NCBI RefSeq assembly: GCF_002909375.1
Contig: NZ_PPXD01000006.1
Coordinates: forward strand, 59,763 to 123,762
Source: Cryobacterium zongtaii
Lineage (GTDB): Bacteria; Actinomycetota; Actinomycetes; Actinomycetales; Microbacteriaceae
DNA length: 64,000 nt
Direction of reading: 5' to 3'
The notes below the pieces were generated by a model. It had not been told where the DNA came from. It was given only the letters and a program-made list of their open reading frames with translations, and did not search any database. A program made the translations under genes and the position numbers. Shown piece by piece: positions 43,350 through 51,720 of this stretch (positions are counted from its first letter, which is position 1; every line of letters starts with the position of its first letter).

Positions 43350-44069
43350 ATGACGTCAGCACCCAACGACCCGCGCCCCATGACACCCAACGACCAGCGC
43401 CCCATGACACCCAACGACCAGCGCCCCACGGCACCCCACGACTCGCGTCCCACGGCACCCGACCCCCTCGAACCCGCCGCCCCGCCGGCGACCTCGGGCA
43501 CCACCATCCGCCAGGAAGTCGTCGCCAAGCAGAAGGCGCAGTTCGGCGGCATGAAGTTCGGCACGGCCTTCTTCGGCTGGCTCACCGCCACCGGCGCAGC
43601 CGTGCTCCTCACCGCGCTGGTGGCCGGCGCCGGCGCAGCCGTCGGCCTCGGCAACCAGGCCGACCCCGCGCAGACGGCGGATGCCGCGGCCGAGAATGCC
43701 TCGACCGTCGGCCTGATCGGTGCCATCGCCCTGGCCGTCGTCGTCTTCGTGTCCTACTTCTGCGGAGGCTATGTCGCCGGCCGCATGGCGCGGTTCAGTG
43801 GCGCAAAGCAGGGCATCGCCGTGTGGTTGTGGGCTCTGATCGTGGCCGTGGTTCTGGCCATTGTGGCCGCTATCGCGGGAAGCCAGTTCAATGTGCTCGC
43901 CAACCTCAACAGCTTCCCGCGGATCCCGGTCCAGGAGGGCGACCTGGCCCTGGGCAGCATCCTCACGGCCGTTGCGATCGCCATCGTCAGCCTCGGCGGC
44001 GCGATGCTCGGCGGCCTCGCCGGCATGCGGTTCCACCACAGGGTCGACAAGGTCGGCCTCGGCAAGTGA
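43350..44069 (+). CDS. Four-helix membrane protein with proline-rich repeat N-terminus
   Basis: A 239-residue protein. The ATG at 43350 follows AGAGGAGAA. The first 45 residues are Pro/Asn/Asp-rich with an eight-residue repeat (PNDQRPMT), then come about four hydrophobic segments with glycine-rich loops (FGGMKFGTAFFGWLTATGAA, YFCGGYVAGRMARFSG). The membrane part resembles general actinobacterial membrane proteins of unknown role. The cytoplasmic repeat tail is the unusual part. Confidence 0.75.
   Translation: MTSAPNDPRPMTPNDQRPMTPNDQRPTAPHDSRPTAPDPLEPAAPPATSGTTIRQEVVAKQKAQFGGMKFGTAFFGWLTATGAAVLLTALVAGAGAAVGLGNQADPAQTADAAAENASTVGLIGAIALAVVVFVSYFCGGYVAGRMARFSGAKQGIAVWLWALIVAVVLAIVAAIAGSQFNVLANLNSFPRIPVQEGDLALGSILTAVAIAIVSLGGAMLGGLAGMRFHHRVDKVGLGK
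43361..43456 (+). repeat. Tandem 24-base repeat, four units, inside a gene
   Basis: Units at 43361, 43385, 43409 and 43433 begin ACCC and encode an eight-residue period. The second and third are nearly identical, the fourth diverges. Being a multiple of three, unit gain or loss keeps frame. Confidence 0.9.
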
Positions 44070-44116
44070 GCGGAACCCGCTCACACTGAGCTGATTCGCC
44101 TACCCTGGCGAGAGTG

Positions 44117-44148
44117 AAGGGCCCCGGTGACACAGTCCCGGGGCCCTT
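44117..44148. terminator. Hairpin between convergent genes
   Basis: AAGGGCCCCGG (44117-44127) pairs perfectly with CCGGGGCCCTT (44138-44148), with a 10-base loop. It lies between the membrane-protein gene and the manganese catalase gene, so it could end both transcripts. The T-run is short. Confidence 0.7.
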
Positions 44149-44180
44149 TGGTCTGCCGGCCGGTAAGGCGGCAACGGCTC

Positions 44181-45161
44181 CTATTTGGTCTTCGGCGCGG
44201 CCTTTGCCGCGGCCTTCGCCGGGCCGTACGACACGTCCACCTCGGCCATCTCCATGTCAGCGGTGGCCTGGATCAGCTCCATCAGAGCCGGATCCAACCC
44301 GGGCGCGAACTCCTCCATCCTTTCGCCGGCGATCACCGACGGCACACCCTCAGGAGCTTGTTCGTCGGCGACCAGGTTCGTGCCGTCCTTGGAGGGGGAC
44401 ATGCCCTGGAAGATCTTGCCCGCCTCCGACTGGCCGGCGAGGTCGAAGGTGTACTGCTTGCTGTGCAGGTTGAGGTCGAGCAGCTTCTTCACCTCGGGGA
44501 ACTTCTCCGCGTTGGTTTTCGGGATCGGCAGCAGAGTGTTCCAGTGCACACCCAGGGTCTCGAGCGCCTTGGCGTACGCGTTCTCGTGAGCCTGGTCCCG
44601 CACGATGAGGTAAGCGATGGTGGAGCGTGCAGTCTTGTTCGCGGTCATCTCGTAGATGCGGCACTTCTGCAGTCGGCCGGTGGACTCCAACATCAGGTTG
44701 TAGAGCAGGTCGAGCACCAGGTTGCCGGAGTTGTACACGTAGCTGCCGCTCCACGGGTTGCCCACGGCGTCCACCGGCAGCGCACCCTGCGCACCCACCA
44801 GGTAGTGGTGGATGTTGCCCTGGTCGAGGGCGATCTCCAGCGGGATCGCTCCGCCTGAGCCGGCCTTGTCCAGCGGGTCGGTGACCTTGCCCTGGTAGCG
44901 CGGCGAGCCGTCCACCAGCCGGGAGATGGTGGTGCCGATCAGTTCGACGTGGCTGATCTCCTCGGTGCCGATGCCCTGAATCAGGTCGCGGTACGGCTTG
45001 GCTGCGGGCCCACGGAAGTTCATCGACTGGAACAGGTACTGCATCATGGTGCGCATCTCGCCGAACTGACCGCCGAGGCCCTCCTGCAATGCGTTGGCCG
45101 CTGCCGGATCCGGCTCGTCCTGCGCGATGTCGTGGATGAGTCGTTGCACGTGGAAGTACAT
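44181..45161 (-). CDS. Manganese catalase
   Basis: A 326-residue ferritin-like four-helix protein. Metal ligands are visible: Glu35 (FGEM), Glu68 and His71 (TEEISHVE), then Glu in NLMLEST and His in RDQAHEN. These match the dimanganese site of non-heme catalases, which turn hydrogen peroxide into water and oxygen. A longer C-terminal tail ends in an Ala/Lys-rich run. It is encoded on the minus strand with envelope genes upstream, which suggests a stress-linked cluster. Confidence 0.93.
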   Translation of the reverse strand: MYFHVQRLIHDIAQDEPDPAAANALQEGLGGQFGEMRTMMQYLFQSMNFRGPAAKPYRDLIQGIGTEEISHVELIGTTISRLVDGSPRYQGKVTDPLDKAGSGGAIPLEIALDQGNIHHYLVGAQGALPVDAVGNPWSGSYVYNSGNLVLDLLYNLMLESTGRLQKCRIYEMTANKTARSTIAYLIVRDQAHENAYAKALETLGVHWNTLLPIPKTNAEKFPEVKKLLDLNLHSKQYTFDLAGQSEAGKIFQGMSPSKDGTNLVADEQAPEGVPSVIAGERMEEFAPGLDPALMELIQATADMEMAEVDVSYGPAKAAAKAAPKTK

Positions 45162-45217
45162 AATTGTCCTTTCCTGGGACGTGGTGGATCAACGGTCGGA
45201 TTCGGGTGGTGCCGGGG

Positions 45218-46285
45218 TCAGCTCTTGGCGTCGTGGCGTTCCGCGCTGTCTTCGCGCAGGCGCCGCCCCGCAATGATGTCGGCACGTTCCTTCTCGGCGG
45301 TTTTGTCGCTCTTGCGGGTGTCCCGCGGTGGCAGCTGGATGTCTTCCTCCGCCTTGATACCCGCCTGCAGCTGGCGGGTGCGCTCGAGTTCGGCGTCGAA
45401 TTCGGCGCCGAACAGCAGGGCAAGGTTGGCGATCCAGAGCCAGAGCAGGAACACCACGACACCGGCGAGCGAGCCGTAGGTGCGGTCGTAGTTGGAGAAG
45501 TTGGTGACGTAGAGACCGAACAGGAACGACGCGATCACCAGGGCTACCAACGCCAGCAGCGCGCCCAAGCTGATCCAACGGAATTTCGGCTGCTTGGCGT
45601 TCGGGGTGGCGTAGTAGAGGATTGCGATGATCAGCACCGCGGCCAGAGCCAGGATCGGCCACTTGAGGATGGACCACACTATCTGCACGGTTTCGCCGAG
45701 GCCCAGGGCACTGCTGACGGCATCGGTGACGGGCCCTGACACGATCAGGACCACGACCATGATGAGGATCAGCAGGATGGTGACGATGGTCACCACCAGC
45801 TGCATCGGGCGCAGCTTCCAAAACGGCCGGCCCTCCTCGATCTCGTAGATCCGGTTCATGGCCCGGCTGAACGCGCCGACGTAGCCGGATGCCGACCAGA
45901 TAGCCAGCACGATGCCGAAGACCAGGGCGAACCCGGCGGCCGGTGACGAGCTGAACTGTTCGAGTGGTTCGCGCAGTACGTCGGCCGTGCCGCCGGGGGC
46001 GACCTCGTTGACGAGGTCGAGGATGGTGTCGGTGGACCGCTCGCCCTGACCGAACACGCCCAGCAGGGAGATCAGCGCGATCAGCGCCGGGAACAACGCC
46101 AGCACCGCGTAGTACGTCAGCGACGCGGCGATGTCGGTGCATTGGTCGGCGGTGAATTCGCGCATGGTCTTGCGCATCGCGTACTTCCAGGACGGCTTCT
46201 TCACCTCGCCCGGCGAATCCGGCTTGCGTGGATCGTCGGGCGAGGGAGCGTTGTTCTTCTTGCTACGGGCGTCGTTGCGGGCCAC
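45218..46285 (-). CDS. YihY/BrkB-family membrane protein
   Basis: A 355-residue protein with a charged N-terminus, about six helices and a charged C-terminal tail. ASLTYYAVLALFPALIALISLLG is the first-helix signature and GSLAGVVVFLLWLWIANLALLFGAE the last. It was once annotated as ribonuclease BN, which is wrong; function is unsettled, possibly transport. It lies 56 bases upstream of the catalase gene on the same strand. Confidence 0.9.
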   Translation of the reverse strand: MARNDARSKKNNAPSPDDPRKPDSPGEVKKPSWKYAMRKTMREFTADQCTDIAASLTYYAVLALFPALIALISLLGVFGQGERSTDTILDLVNEVAPGGTADVLREPLEQFSSSPAAGFALVFGIVLAIWSASGYVGAFSRAMNRIYEIEEGRPFWKLRPMQLVVTIVTILLILIMVVVLIVSGPVTDAVSSALGLGETVQIVWSILKWPILALAAVLIIAILYYATPNAKQPKFRWISLGALLALVALVIASFLFGLYVTNFSNYDRTYGSLAGVVVFLLWLWIANLALLFGAEFDAELERTRQLQAGIKAEEDIQLPPRDTRKSDKTAEKERADIIAGRRLREDSAERHDAKS

Positions 46286-46332
46286 CGGTACTACTCCTCG
46301 TGATCGTCTGGCGGATGGTGCGGGTTTCGCCG

Positions 46333-46911
46333 TCAGCCTGCGGTGCCCTGTCCGGCGTGCTTGGCGGTGTCGCGCACCTCGTCGGCGGATGCCGTCGTTT
46401 CGGACTTGACGGTGTCGGCGGCATCCGTGGCCGTGCCCTTGACAGCATCGGCGGCGTCGGCGAGGGGCTGCTTGAGGTTCTCGCCCATCTTCTTCGCCGC
46501 GTCGGTGACCTCCTGGGTCAGTGGCTCAGCGGCCTCCTTCACGTTCGCCGCGACCTCCTTCTCGACGGTGCTGGCGGGCAGGAGAGACGACGCGAGCCAA
46601 CCCACGCCGAATGCGATGAGACCCACCGCCAGCGGATTGCCCTTGACCTGGGAGGCCGCGTCGTGAGCGGCGCCCGATACGTTGCCGGTCGCGCCGCTCA
46701 CCGAGCCGCCCAGGTCGGAAGCGGTGCCCATGACCTTGTCCTTGGCCGAGCTGAACACGCCCCGCACCTTGTCCTTCTGGCGGTCCATGATCTTGCTGGG
46801 CGTTACTTTGTCGGCAAGGGCGTCGACATCGGCGCCGAGGCCCCTTCGGGTGTCTTCGATTTGGCTCCGAAGAACCTCGGGGTCGGTGCTGGATTCGTCA
46901 TAGGTGCTCAT
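46333..46911 (-). CDS. DUF3618-domain protein
   Basis: A 192-residue protein. DPEVLRSQIEDTRRGLGADVDALADKVTP is the DUF3618 helix; GNPLAVGLIAFGVGWLASSLLP is one membrane helix, followed by a long Ala/Asp/Lys amphipathic stretch like LEA proteins. It overlaps the Holin-X gene by four bases. DUF3618, Holin-X and a helical partner commonly form an operon in actinobacteria; role unknown, probably in the envelope. Confidence 0.88.
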   Translation of the reverse strand: MSTYDESSTDPEVLRSQIEDTRRGLGADVDALADKVTPSKIMDRQKDKVRGVFSSAKDKVMGTASDLGGSVSGATGNVSGAAHDAASQVKGNPLAVGLIAFGVGWLASSLLPASTVEKEVAANVKEAAEPLTQEVTDAAKKMGENLKQPLADAADAVKGTATDAADTVKSETTASADEVRDTAKHAGQGTAG

Positions 46912-47324
46912 CGGTTTTCCTCATTTCGTTTTAGTGCGTCAGGAATCTGCTTCAGGGAATCGACTGTCTTGGGCGCTCCCGTGATGGTCTTCATCTCTTT
47001 GCGCCCGCGCGAGTAGAGCACGGCGGCCACGATGCCCCAGGCGACGGCAACGATCACGGCCGCCCAGGCGATGTCGATGACGTGTCCGAGCCCCCACCAG
47101 GCCGCGAACGACAGGAACAACACCGTCAGGTGGGCGGCATAGCCGGCTCCGCCGAGCAGTCCGGCTCCTTTGCCGGCGCGAGTGGCCGACTGCCGTAACT
47201 CGGCCTTGGCCAGTTCGACCTCCTGGCGCATGAGAGTAGACACGTCGCGTGTCACCTCACTGAGCAGATCGCCCAGTGAGGTCTCTTCGGCCTTGCGTTC
47301 AGAAGGCGTGGGCATGTCAGTCAT
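46908..47324 (-). CDS. Holin-X type membrane protein
   Basis: A 138-residue protein. SLGDLLSEVTRDVSTLMRQEVELAKAEL is the amphipathic opening of the actinobacterial Holin-X (phage holin superfamily III) group, followed by two hydrophobic helices and a basic tail. Despite the family name, no phage genes are nearby and this operon context is chromosomal. It overlaps both neighbours. Confidence 0.87.
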   Translation of the reverse strand: MTDMPTPSERKAEETSLGDLLSEVTRDVSTLMRQEVELAKAELRQSATRAGKGAGLLGGAGYAAHLTVLFLSFAAWWGLGHVIDIAWAAVIVAVAWGIVAAVLYSRGRKEMKTITGAPKTVDSLKQIPDALKRNEENR

Positions 47325-48045
47325 TGCGGTTCTCCGTGTAATTCGGGTACTCCGCCGTGAGCGGGGTGCCTACGCCGGTGGCGGTGCCGGTGGGCGTGGT
47401 GGGGGTATCGAAGGCCGTGTCGATTCCGGTCGTGGCGCCGGTGCCGAACTCGGTTCCGACGCCGGTGGGCGCGGTGGCCGGGGTGCTGCTGCCCGTCGAG
47501 GCGGTCTCGGAGGAGTCCTTGGCCTCGGCGATGACCGAGCGGGTCAGGCGACCGGCCACTACACCGGCGACGGCGGCGATGCCGATGAACATGCCGGGGC
47601 TGCGCCGGGCGTAGCCCTTGACCTCGTCGAGGAGGGCGCCCGGGTCGCGCTGGTCGAGCCAGTCGGCGATTCCGGCGGCACGCGAGGCGGCCTGGTGGGC
47701 GATATCGCTGGCCACACCCTGAGTATCGGACTTATCGGCCATCGCACCCAGCTCGTCGCCCAGGGAGCGGAGACCGGCGGCGACCCGCTTCTGTTGTGCG
47801 GCCGCCTGGTCGGCGAGTTCGCCCTGCGTCTGGCGATAGAGGTCCTTGGCTTGCTGCTTGGTCTCGCTGCCGACCTTGTGCAACTCGTCCTTGGCGACGC
47901 CGGCGACGTGCTGGCCAGCGGCGACCGAGGTGTCCTTCACCTCGGTGGCGCGTTCTTTGGCATCGGGGCCGGCTCCGCTGTTGGACGCCGTGCTGGTGTC
48001 CAGGTCGGGGTTTCCCGGGACGGATGCTGGGTATGTATTCGACAT
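47317..48045 (-). CDS. Amphipathic-helix membrane protein, partner of Holin-X
   Basis: A 242-residue protein with a long helical region rich in Ala, Lys, Glu and Gln (SAAGQ, KVGSETKQQAKDLYRQTQGE, LADQAAAQQKRVAAGLRSL), one membrane helix (GMFIGIAAVAGVVAGRLT), and a Thr/Gly/Pro-rich tail. I start it at the ATG at 48045, behind AGGAGA; the open frame extends upstream but the added residues are not conserved-looking. It is the first gene of the three-gene envelope operon. Confidence 0.8.
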   Translation of the reverse strand: MSNTYPASVPGNPDLDTSTASNSGAGPDAKERATEVKDTSVAAGQHVAGVAKDELHKVGSETKQQAKDLYRQTQGELADQAAAQQKRVAAGLRSLGDELGAMADKSDTQGVASDIAHQAASRAAGIADWLDQRDPGALLDEVKGYARRSPGMFIGIAAVAGVVAGRLTRSVIAEAKDSSETASTGSSTPATAPTGVGTEFGTGATTGIDTAFDTPTTPTGTATGVGTPLTAEYPNYTENRND

Positions 48046-48248
48046 GACTCTCCTAGATAAATCGGGGTGTGCACGACGCCCGGCATCGACGTCCGTGTCG
48101 TGTTCGGGAATATCCTTTGTCTTGCGAGCCGCGATTACAAGCACTCTGAGAGAACCCGCGAAATTAAGTTTTTTCCGTGACGAATCGCTGATTTTGCCGT
48201 CTATTTAAGGGGTGCGGGACTTTACGCAGCAACGTTGGAGGGGGTAGC

Positions 48249-48273
48249 GGATACCCCACAATGGGGGGTATCC
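48249..48273. terminator. Hairpin in the gap
   Basis: GGATACCCC (48249-48257) pairs with GGGGTATCC (48265-48273) around seven bases. It could terminate transcripts coming from the LacI gene, but no T-run follows on the minus strand. Confidence 0.45.
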
Positions 48274-48278
48274 TCCCG

Positions 48279-48440
48279 TCACTCCAGCGGGCGCTCGTGT
48301 CGCCTCTGTTGCTCCCGCTGAGCATCCTCGACGACGCGCTTGATCACGAGGAACGTGGTCTCCCACTCGTCGAGAATGTGGCGCTGCGTGAGCCGCAACA
48401 CCCGGCGACCGAGCCCCTCGTAGAGGAGGTAGCGGGCGGA
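48279..48440 (-). pseudogene. Possible 3' remnant of a gene
   Basis: The minus frame ending at 48279 reads LLYEGLGRRVLRLTQRHILD and ETTFLVIKRVVEDAQRE, which looks like real helix-forming protein. It resembles the C-terminus of DUF559/Vsr-like nuclease-fold proteins, where a hydrophobic strand precedes a His-rich helix, though this is weak. The upstream part runs into the family 3 palindrome at 48435 and has no protein-like sequence or start. A truncated gene is the simplest reading. Confidence 0.35.
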
Positions 48441-48501
48441 GAAATTGCGGACACGCCGCATCCGCCGGCCCGTGGCACGGCGTGTCCCGACAAACTCCGC
48501 C
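48435..48501. repeat. Large palindrome, family 3, copy B
   Basis: GGCGGAG (48435-48441) pairs with CTCCGCC (48495-48501), and GGACACGCCG (48449-48458) with CGGCGTGTCC (48478-48487), separated by a seven-base internal mismatch. The loop is G/C-rich. Both outer and inner blocks recur in copy A at 42166-42236. Confidence 0.8.
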
Positions 48502-48546
48502 TTTGCGGGCGTGCGGCCGCCCACGACCCCCCCCGGGGTCGGGTGC

Positions 48547-49605
48547 CTAGCGGGGCGGGGGCGCGGTGCTCGCCCGCACGACGAGGTGCGTGGGCACAAT
48601 GGTCGTACCGGGGCCCACGGCCGCGGGGGAGTCGATCTGGCGCAGCAGCTTCTCGATGCAGAGCCGCCCCACCTGGCCGAAGTCCTGGTGCACGGTGGTC
48701 AGCGGCGGCCAGAAAACATCCGCCTCGCGCATATCGTCGAAGCCGACCACGCTCACGCCGGCCGGAACCGAGCGGCCGGCCTCGTGCATCGCCCGCATCA
48801 CGCCGAGGGCCATCTGGTCGTTGGAGGCGAAGATCGCCGTCACCGACGGGTCGGCGGCCAGCGCCACCCCGTGCCGGTAGCCGCTCTGCGCGCTCCAGTC
48901 GCCCTCGAGCACGGGCGGCACCGGGGCGCCGGCCGCCTTCAACGTGGCCCGCCAGGATGCCGTGCGGCGCCCGGCCGAGAACGACGACTCCGGCCCGGCG
49001 ATGTGCCAGACCGTGCGGTGCCCGAGGTCGAGCAGGTGCTGGGTGGCCAGCCGGGCACCCTCGGTCTGGTCGGTGTCGACCACCGTGTAGCGCTCGCCGG
49101 CGTCGGAATCGACGATCACGACGGGCAGCCCGGTCGGCACGGTCACGTCGATCCGGTCCAGGATGTGCGCTTCCATGATGATCACGATGCCGTCCACGGC
49201 CTGCTCGGCGAGCCGGTTCACAGCGCCGGCTACGGCGCCCTGGGTGGGCAGCGCCACCGGGATCAGGGTGATCGAGTAGCCGGCCTCGGCGGAGGCCGTG
49301 GCGACAGCGTCGAGGGTGCGCATGTTGCCGAAGCTGGACAGGCCGAACATGATCACGCCGATGGTGCTGAACTTGCCCGACTTCAGCGCGCGGGCGGCGC
49401 TGTTGGGCCGGTAGCCGATCTCGTCCATGGCGGCGAGCACCCGGTCGCGGGTGTCGGCGTCGACGTTGCTGCGACCGTTCACCACCCGGGAGACGGTCTG
49501 AGAGGAGACGCCGGCCAGCGCGGCCACATCCGCCATCGACGGCAGGCGCTGCGCGCGGGCCGGGGGAGCGGCCGAAGAACCGTCTGTCGTGCTCGCCGTT
49601 GCCAC
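48547..49605 (-). CDS. LacI-family repressor of the second sugar locus
   Basis: A 352-residue regulator starting at GTG 49605. MADVAALAGVSSQTVSRVVNGR near residue 24 is the helix-turn-helix, YRPNSAARALKSG the hinge, then a sugar-binding domain ending in GFDDMREADVFWPPLTTV. It is divergent from the transporter operon, and two identical 16-base palindromes fill the shared gap. It likely represses both directions until an arabinose- or galactose-containing sugar binds. Confidence 0.92.
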   Translation of the reverse strand: MATASTTDGSSAAPPARAQRLPSMADVAALAGVSSQTVSRVVNGRSNVDADTRDRVLAAMDEIGYRPNSAARALKSGKFSTIGVIMFGLSSFGNMRTLDAVATASAEAGYSITLIPVALPTQGAVAGAVNRLAEQAVDGIVIIMEAHILDRIDVTVPTGLPVVIVDSDAGERYTVVDTDQTEGARLATQHLLDLGHRTVWHIAGPESSFSAGRRTASWRATLKAAGAPVPPVLEGDWSAQSGYRHGVALAADPSVTAIFASNDQMALGVMRAMHEAGRSVPAGVSVVGFDDMREADVFWPPLTTVHQDFGQVGRLCIEKLLRQIDSPAAVGPGTTIVPTHLVVRASTAPPPR

Positions 49606-49638
49606 GTGCCCTCCCCGGTCCCGAAAAAAGATTTCCGT

Positions 49639-49654
49639 ATGTTTACGTAAACAT
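49639..49654. promoter_or_regulatory. Perfect operator O1
   Basis: ATGTTTACGTAAACAT is a perfect palindrome with central CG. The plus-strand -35 candidate TTTACG (49642-49647) lies within it, and TTACAC (49665-49670) is 17 bases further. Confidence 0.88.
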
Positions 49655-49673
49655 GCTAGCGTGCTTACACGTC

Positions 49674-49689
49674 ATGTTTACGTAAACAT
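49674..49689. promoter_or_regulatory. Perfect operator O2
   Basis: An identical copy of O1, 35 bases centre to centre, just after the proposed plus-strand -10 element. One site on each side of the promoter would give tight repression. Confidence 0.88.
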
Positions 49690-49741
49690 GCCGTCAGATT
49701 CACCGTCCGTTGCATCACCATACCGAGTCAGAGAAAAAGGC

Positions 49742-50692
49742 ATGACGACGCTGTCAACACTCCCCCCCAGTGGCCAGACACGCAGTGCACGGGCCCAGCC
49801 GAACCGCCGCAAGCCCAAGCCCCACGTGCAGAAGCGCGACTGGACCGGCTGGAAGTTCATCGGCCCGTTCATGATCGTTTTCGCCCTCGTGCTGATCGCC
49901 CCGGTGCTGTACTCGATTTACCTGTCCTTCTTCAAGGACCAGCTGGTCGGCGGCAACTCCTTCGTCGGCTTCGAGAACTACGGCCAGGCGCTCACCGATC
50001 CCAAGTTCTGGGAGTCGATGGGCCGGGTCACCCTGTTCTTCGTCGTGCAGGTGCCGATCATGCTCGGCATCGCACTCTTCGCCGCCCTCGCCATCGACAG
50101 TGCCCGCCTGCACCTGTCCAGCTTCTTCCGCATCGCGATCTTCCTGCCGTACGCGGTTCCCGCCGTGGTCGCCACGCTCATGTGGGGCTTCATGTACGGC
50201 ACCAAGTTCGGCCTGGTCGGCAACCTCAACGAGTTCTTCTCGATCGCCATCCCCAACCCGCTGGGCAACACCTGGGTGCTCGCCGCGATCGGCAACATCG
50301 TCACCTGGGAATTCATCGGCTACAACATGATCCTGTTCTACGCCGCCCTCCGAGTGATCCCCACCGATCTCTACGAGGCCGCCTCGCTCGACGGCGCCAA
50401 CGCGTTCCGCATCATCCGCAGCATCAAGATGCCGGCGCTGCGCCCCGCCATCGTCATCGGCGGCATCTTCTCGGTGATCGGTAGCTTCCAGCTGTTCAAC
50501 GAGCCCAGCATCCTGCAGTCTCTGGCACCCAACACCATCTCCACCTATTTCTCGCCGAACATGTACGCCTACAACCTGTCGTTCTCGGGTCAGCAGTACA
50601 ACTACTCGGCCACCATCGCGATCATCGTCGGCCTCATCACCGCCGTCATCGCCTACATCGTGCAGAACTCCGGTTCCAGGAAGGAGGCCTGA
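49742..50692 (+). CDS. Carbohydrate ABC transporter permease, MalF type
   Basis: A 316-residue membrane protein, six helices, with EAASLDGANAFRIIRSIKMP as the ATPase-docking loop. The ATG at 49742 follows an A-rich AAAAAGG. It is the first gene after the operators. It should pair with the permease encoded at 50694, which is interrupted. Confidence 0.92.
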   Translation: MTTLSTLPPSGQTRSARAQPNRRKPKPHVQKRDWTGWKFIGPFMIVFALVLIAPVLYSIYLSFFKDQLVGGNSFVGFENYGQALTDPKFWESMGRVTLFFVVQVPIMLGIALFAALAIDSARLHLSSFFRIAIFLPYAVPAVVATLMWGFMYGTKFGLVGNLNEFFSIAIPNPLGNTWVLAAIGNIVTWEFIGYNMILFYAALRVIPTDLYEAASLDGANAFRIIRSIKMPALRPAIVIGGIFSVIGSFQLFNEPSILQSLAPNTISTYFSPNMYAYNLSFSGQQYNYSATIAIIVGLITAVIAYIVQNSGSRKEA

Positions 50693-50693
50693 C

Positions 50694-51641
50694 ATGTCGA
50701 CGACTGACCAGACCCACGCCCCCGCCGCACGGGCGAAAGCCCCGCGGATGTCCCGCTACACCAGCGAGAAGAAGGCCGGCAAGTCCAACCAGGGCCTGCA
50801 CACCAAGAAGTCCATCATTCTCACCATCATCATGGGCGCCCTGCTGATCTACAGCCTGCTGCCCCTGTTCTGGCTGTTTGTGAACTCCACCAAGACCCAG
50901 GCCGAGCTGCTCAACTCGTTCGGCCTCTGGTTCTCGGGCGACTTCGCCCTCTGGGACAACATCGTCGCCACCCTCACCTACAACGACGGCGTCTTCGTTC
51001 GCTGGTTCGGCAACACGGTGCTCTACGTCGTCGTCGGCGCCGGCGGCGCCACCTTCCTCGCGGCGCTCGGCGGCTACGGCCTGGCCAAGTTCAACTTCCC
51101 CGGCAAGAAGGCCGTCTTCGCCGTCGTGCTCGGCGCCGTGGCCATCCCCGGCACGGCCCTGGCGGTGCCGACCTTCCTCATGTTCAGCCAGATGGGCCTC
51201 ACCAACACCCCGTGAGCGGTCATCCTGCCCTCGCTGATCAGCCCGTTCGGCCTCTACCTGATCTGGACCTACGCCATGGACGCGGTGCCCACCGAAGTTC
51301 TCGAGGCCGCGCGAATGGATGGTTCGGGCGAGTTCCGCACCTTCTTCACCATCTCGCTCAAGCTGCTGGCCCCCGGCCTCGTCACGGTGCTCCTGTTCAC
51401 CCTCGTGGCCACCTGGAACAACTACTTCCTGCCCCTGATCATGCTCAGCGAACCCACCTGGTACCCGCTGACCGTGGGCCTGAAGCAGTGGAACATGCAG
51501 GCCCAGACCGTGGGCGGCGACGTCATCTACAACCTCGTCATCACCGGGTCGCTGCTCACGATCGTGCCGATCGTCGTGGCGTTCCTGTTCCTACAGCGCT
51601 ACTGGCAGTCCGGCCTCGCCGCCGGCTCCGTCAAGTCGTAG
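50694..51641 (+). pseudogene. Carbohydrate ABC permease, MalG type, interrupted by in-frame TGA
   Basis: The frame runs from ATG 50694 through 173 codons to TGA (51213-51215), then stays open in the same frame to TAG at 51641. Before the stop it reads GLTNTP, after it AVILPSLISPFGLYLIWTYA; family members have Trp between Pro and Ala-Val, so TGG has become TGA by one base change. The part after the stop holds the EAA loop (EAARMDGSGEFRTFFTISLK) and last helices and cannot be spared. Intact length would be 315 residues. Alternatives are a sequencing error, readthrough, or restart at ATG 51276, which lacks a ribosome site. Confidence 0.85.
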
Positions 51642-51720
51642 CCCCACTACCGATCCACCCCGCACCATCCGTCATCCGCAGCACCGAACATCCGTTTACA
51701 AGGAAGTGAAAGGCACCCCA

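Larger units (their letters stand above)
48046..48546. other. 500-base gap with palindromes and a gene remnant
   Basis: Between the envelope operon start and the LacI stop. It holds the hairpin at 48249-48273, a possible gene remnant at 48279-48440 and the family 3 palindrome at 48435-48501. I see no clear promoter for the operon in the A/T-richer stretch at 48120-48215, although one should lie there. Confidence 0.6.

Noticed and set aside
43361..43456. Possible CRISPR-like repeats
   Set aside because: The units are directly adjacent with no spacers and encode a protein repeat.
46908..47324. Prophage remnant suggested by the holin family name
   Set aside because: Holin-X proteins are normal chromosomal genes in actinobacteria, and no other phage gene is near.
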